Of a stretch of 64,000 bases of DNA, positions 61,846 to 64,000 are shown piece by piece. The stretch comes from Epilithonimonas sp042695135 (GTDB taxonomy: Bacteria; Bacteroidota; Bacteroidia; Flavobacteriales; Weeksellaceae), in NCBI RefSeq assembly GCF_042695135.1, contig NZ_CP170547.1, forward strand, positions 2,728,001 to 2,792,000, written 5' to 3'. The first letter of the stretch is position 1; the number at the start of each line of letters is the position of its first letter. The notes beneath the pieces are model-generated. The model did no database searches, was not told the DNA's origin, and was given only the letters and a program-made list of their open reading frames with translations. The position numbers and the translations under genes are program-made.

Positions 61846-62106
61846 TTATACTTTCTTATTTAACATTTTTTCGATGTCTTTGTAATTGTAATATAATGTG
61901 CCACCGACACGAGTATAGGATAAGGTTCCACTGACACGGAGATTCTGTAATGTTCCGGTAGAAATTTTCAGAAGTTCTTTGACCTCTGATGAGCGCAGCC
62001 ATAATTTCTGCTCTGAAATTTTGATATTAAAAAGATTTTTAATGTCTTCAAGCAATTCGGTTTTGAACTCCTGAAGGTCTTCTTTGGTAACAAGGTTTAC
62101 TCTCAT
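61846..62106 (-). CDS. Helix-turn-helix excisionase-like protein
   Basis: An 86-residue protein with a MerR/excisionase-type helix-turn-helix: 'LWLRSSEVKELLKISTGTLQ', 'LRVSGTLSYTRVGGTLYYNY'. Such proteins are common next to Bacteroidota integrases and island genes. Start ATG at 62106. It forms a pair with the 110-residue gene downstream. Confidence 0.85.
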   Translation of the reverse strand: MRVNLVTKEDLQEFKTELLEDIKNLFNIKISEQKLWLRSSEVKELLKISTGTLQNLRVSGTLSYTRVGGTLYYNYKDIEKMLNKKV

Positions 62107-62543
62107 AGTTTCTTCATTTTTGTTTTTGATAAAATTTCTTTTTGCAAAATTGGAACATCAAAATCGTTAAAACAATAGTGTTAAAGGGAGTTGGATTGAA
62201 TAAGAACAATCTGGAATAATTTGGAAATAGGTGGAGATTAAAAAAGAATAAATAAGAATGATTTGGAATCTTTAAACCAATTTTAAGAAAAACAAAAAAA
62301 CAAGTTCCGCAGTTTTTTCCCCTTTTTGCAAAAAAGGCAAGAGAGTCTTTGGATATCAAACTTGAAAAGTTTGTATATACAAAGACACATCTTGCCTTTA
62401 AAATCAAAGAATGTTATTTCAGAGCTCCAAAAAAAAGAAACAGAATCATAATTATTATGTAATTAACTGAAAACCAATATGTATTTTTTGTAAATCTGTT
62501 TTGGAATATGACAAATGATGAAAATAACACCTAGCCTCTTTTT
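62107..62543. other. Gene-poor AT-rich region upstream of HTH pair
   Basis: An open frame at 62114-62407 is very Phe/Leu/Lys-rich and looks non-coding. No other feature seen before the repeat array at 62544. Confidence 0.4.
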
Positions 62544-62750
62544 ACGCAGGTTCACTTTCTGTCATTTGACGCAGGTCAGCCAAGAACCTGTGTCTAATTT
62601 ACGCAGGTCATTCTAATACCTGTATCTCTTTTACTCAGGTTGCTATTGTGCAGGGAAAATTCCCAACCTATATCTCTTTTACACAGGTCAGCTAAGAACC
62701 TGTATCTCTTTTACGCAGGTCGATTCAGTACCTGTATCTATTTTACACAT
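62544..62750. repeat. Tandem array of 32-bp units with internal dyad
   Basis: Units begin at 62544, 62569, 62601, 62633, 62681, 62713 and 62745. The typical unit is ACGCAGGTC, 8 variable bases, then ACCTGTATCTCTTTT. CAGGT and ACCTG are inverted, so each unit is a protein-binding-like dyad or small hairpin. Spacing is 32 bases except 25 for the first and 48 for the fourth unit. Looks like an iteron or operator array of a mobile element. Confidence 0.8.
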
Positions 62751-62920
62751 CTATGAATTTTTAAAAGGTCTGCTGTTGTTGTGAAAACTTTGTTGGAATG
62801 TGGGAAACTCCGAGGGAAAAGCCGGGATGAGTTTTCCATATTTCAATAAATGCGCTGTTTTTTATATTGCAGAATGTACTTTAGGACATACAAAAGAGTA
62901 ATGCTCCCTTTATACATAAA

Positions 62921-64000
62921 TCAATTCTCATCGATTTCCTTCTTCCTGTTCTTTATAAATTCTATCGGTCTTATTCCGTTAATTTCGTAAAAATGAGTTG
63001 AGAATAATTGTCGGCTAGACATTCCACATTCGTGAGCCAGATTTTCAACTTTGTACTGCAGATACATTTTATTTTCCATTAGAAGGTTGGTAATATATCC
63101 GATTCGTAAAACCTTTATATACTGCGTGAACGAAATATTCAGATGTTCATTCAGTACATAGGATAGTTGAGAATGTGTTCTGCCAAACATTTTTGCAACC
63201 ATTGGTAAGGTCAGGTTTTTATCAAGAAATCGCCTCTCTTCTTCAAACTTTTTGAGTTTTTCTTTAATATCTTCAATGATTTCGGGACTGTGTGTTTTTT
63301 TCTTTTCAGACGTTTTTTTGTTTGCAATTAGAAAAGAATAATACTTCCTGAACTTTCTCCCTAGTTTAATAAATTTTCCAGAAAATTTATTTTCTCTATT
63401 ACGCAGCTTAATTACTAAAAAAAATAGGAGAACAAATATAACTGGCGTGGCAACTAGAAAATAAAAATCATTGCGCAGTTTATTCTCCAATAATTGTTTT
63501 TCTTCTAATAATCTTTCTGTATCATATTCTTGGCGAATTTTTGAAGTAAGTATTGCAAAATCAACATTCAAAGTTGAATTCGTTTGTAAAAACTGGTCAC
63601 TATAATACAATTGCTTACCCAAACTACCGTTCTCTGTTGCATCCTTAATGAGGTATTTATAACTTGACCGGATCTCGGGAGTAGTAAATTGAACCTTGTT
63701 AATCATAGAGTCCACTTTATTCAGATAAACCAGTGATTCTGCTCTGTTTCCTTTGAGCCAATACAGTTTCCCTAAGTAAAAATAAACAGTGGTTAATGAG
63801 TTATAATCCTGATTATTGACCAAAATATCACGTGAAAGTTTCAAATGTTTAAGTGCTTCATCTGTATTCCCTTTTCTTAAAAGTTGTACACCTTTCCCTT
63901 TTTGAAAGTAACCATATTCAAGTAAATGCTCATTGATGTTTTTCAATTTTTGTAACCCGATGCTAATCAATGAATCTTCCTTGTTGTATAAACGAAGATT
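62921..64000 (-). CDS. TPR-transmembrane-AraC regulator (right copy), 5' end outside window
   Basis: The frame continues past base 64000 (upstream residues NLRLYNKEDSL), so the start is outside. TPR repeats, a membrane helix ('FYFLVATPVIFVLLFFLVIK') and a C-terminal AraC HTH ('ECGMSSRQLFSTHFYEINGI', 'RPIEFIKNRKKE'). Same architecture and clear similarity to 45615-47375 ('LRIGYIT' shared). Confidence 0.88.
   Translation of the reverse strand, partial: NLRLYNKEDSLISIGLQKLKNINEHLLEYGYFQKGKGVQLLRKGNTDEALKHLKLSRDILVNNQDYNSLTTVYFYLGKLYWLKGNRAESLVYLNKVDSMINKVQFTTPEIRSSYKYLIKDATENGSLGKQLYYSDQFLQTNSTLNVDFAILTSKIRQEYDTERLLEEKQLLENKLRNDFYFLVATPVIFVLLFFLVIKLRNRENKFSGKFIKLGRKFRKYYSFLIANKKTSEKKKTHSPEIIEDIKEKLKKFEEERRFLDKNLTLPMVAKMFGRTHSQLSYVLNEHLNISFTQYIKVLRIGYITNLLMENKMYLQYKVENLAHECGMSSRQLFSTHFYEINGIRPIEFIKNRKKEIDEN

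Noticed and set aside
62114..62407. 97-residue open frame
   Set aside because: Phe/Leu/Lys-rich AT-driven composition with no recognisable domain; overlaps the upstream control region of the HTH gene.
62544..62750. CRISPR array
   Set aside because: Variable parts are only 8 bases, units contain an internal dyad, and no cas genes are present.

Overview
Organism. The window is AT-rich DNA from a member of the Bacteroidota, most probably a Chryseobacterium-like flavobacterium. Supporting traits are promoters of the TANNTTTG type, a type IX secretion C-terminal sorting domain, a TamL lipoprotein paired with TamB, TPR-AraC one-protein regulators, and few Shine-Dalgarno sequences.

Layout. 1-15.8 kb is housekeeping and stress DNA: PdeM phosphoesterase, SemiSWEET, CinA-C, two cold-shock proteins, acyl-CoA dehydrogenase, large catalase, a ferritin-like DUF892 protein, two small membrane proteins, and tamL-tamB. 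15.9-19.95 kb is the most unusual part. A Ro60/Rsr (TROVE-vWA) gene lies on the minus strand. Before it is a tight array of tRNA genes (His, Lys, Ser, Pro, Glu, Ile, Cys), one armless tRNA-like hairpin and two related hairpins. After it are four tandem Y-RNA-like elements, one of which carries a circularly permuted T-arm/acceptor/D-arm module. Two paralogous cassettes, each a small ORF of 41-42 codons followed by a terminator, lie upstream of the array. 20.2-32.4 kb holds a LOV photoreceptor histidine kinase with a response regulator, a YaiO-like barrel, and a convergent operon (hybrid kinase, regulator, HEAT protein, GT2-sulfatase fusion) that looks like a regulated surface-polymer system. 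32.8-36.4 kb is one large T9SS-secreted protein. 36.9-44.5 kb is glucose and pentose-phosphate metabolism (glk, pgl, zwf, gnd, rpiB, tkt); glk has an in-frame stop near its apparent start. 44.8-45.5 kb contains remnants of three genes.

45.6-64 kb is an accessory region bounded by two paralogous TPR-AraC regulators. It contains two lipoproteins, an RT-nitrilase (UG/DRT-type defence reverse transcriptase) 16 bases behind hsdR, and a type I restriction system. In that system a complete second hsdS lies in opposite orientation between exact 29-bp inverted repeats, next to a tyrosine recombinase, so it is a phase-variable specificity switch. Two small mobile-element-type HTH proteins and a 32-bp-period repeat array follow.

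How it works together. The Ro60 locus probably makes Ro60, its Y RNAs and a set of auxiliary tRNAs from one strand. The leader-terminator cassettes could sense translation, but that is a hypothesis. The restriction/RT block is a defence island.
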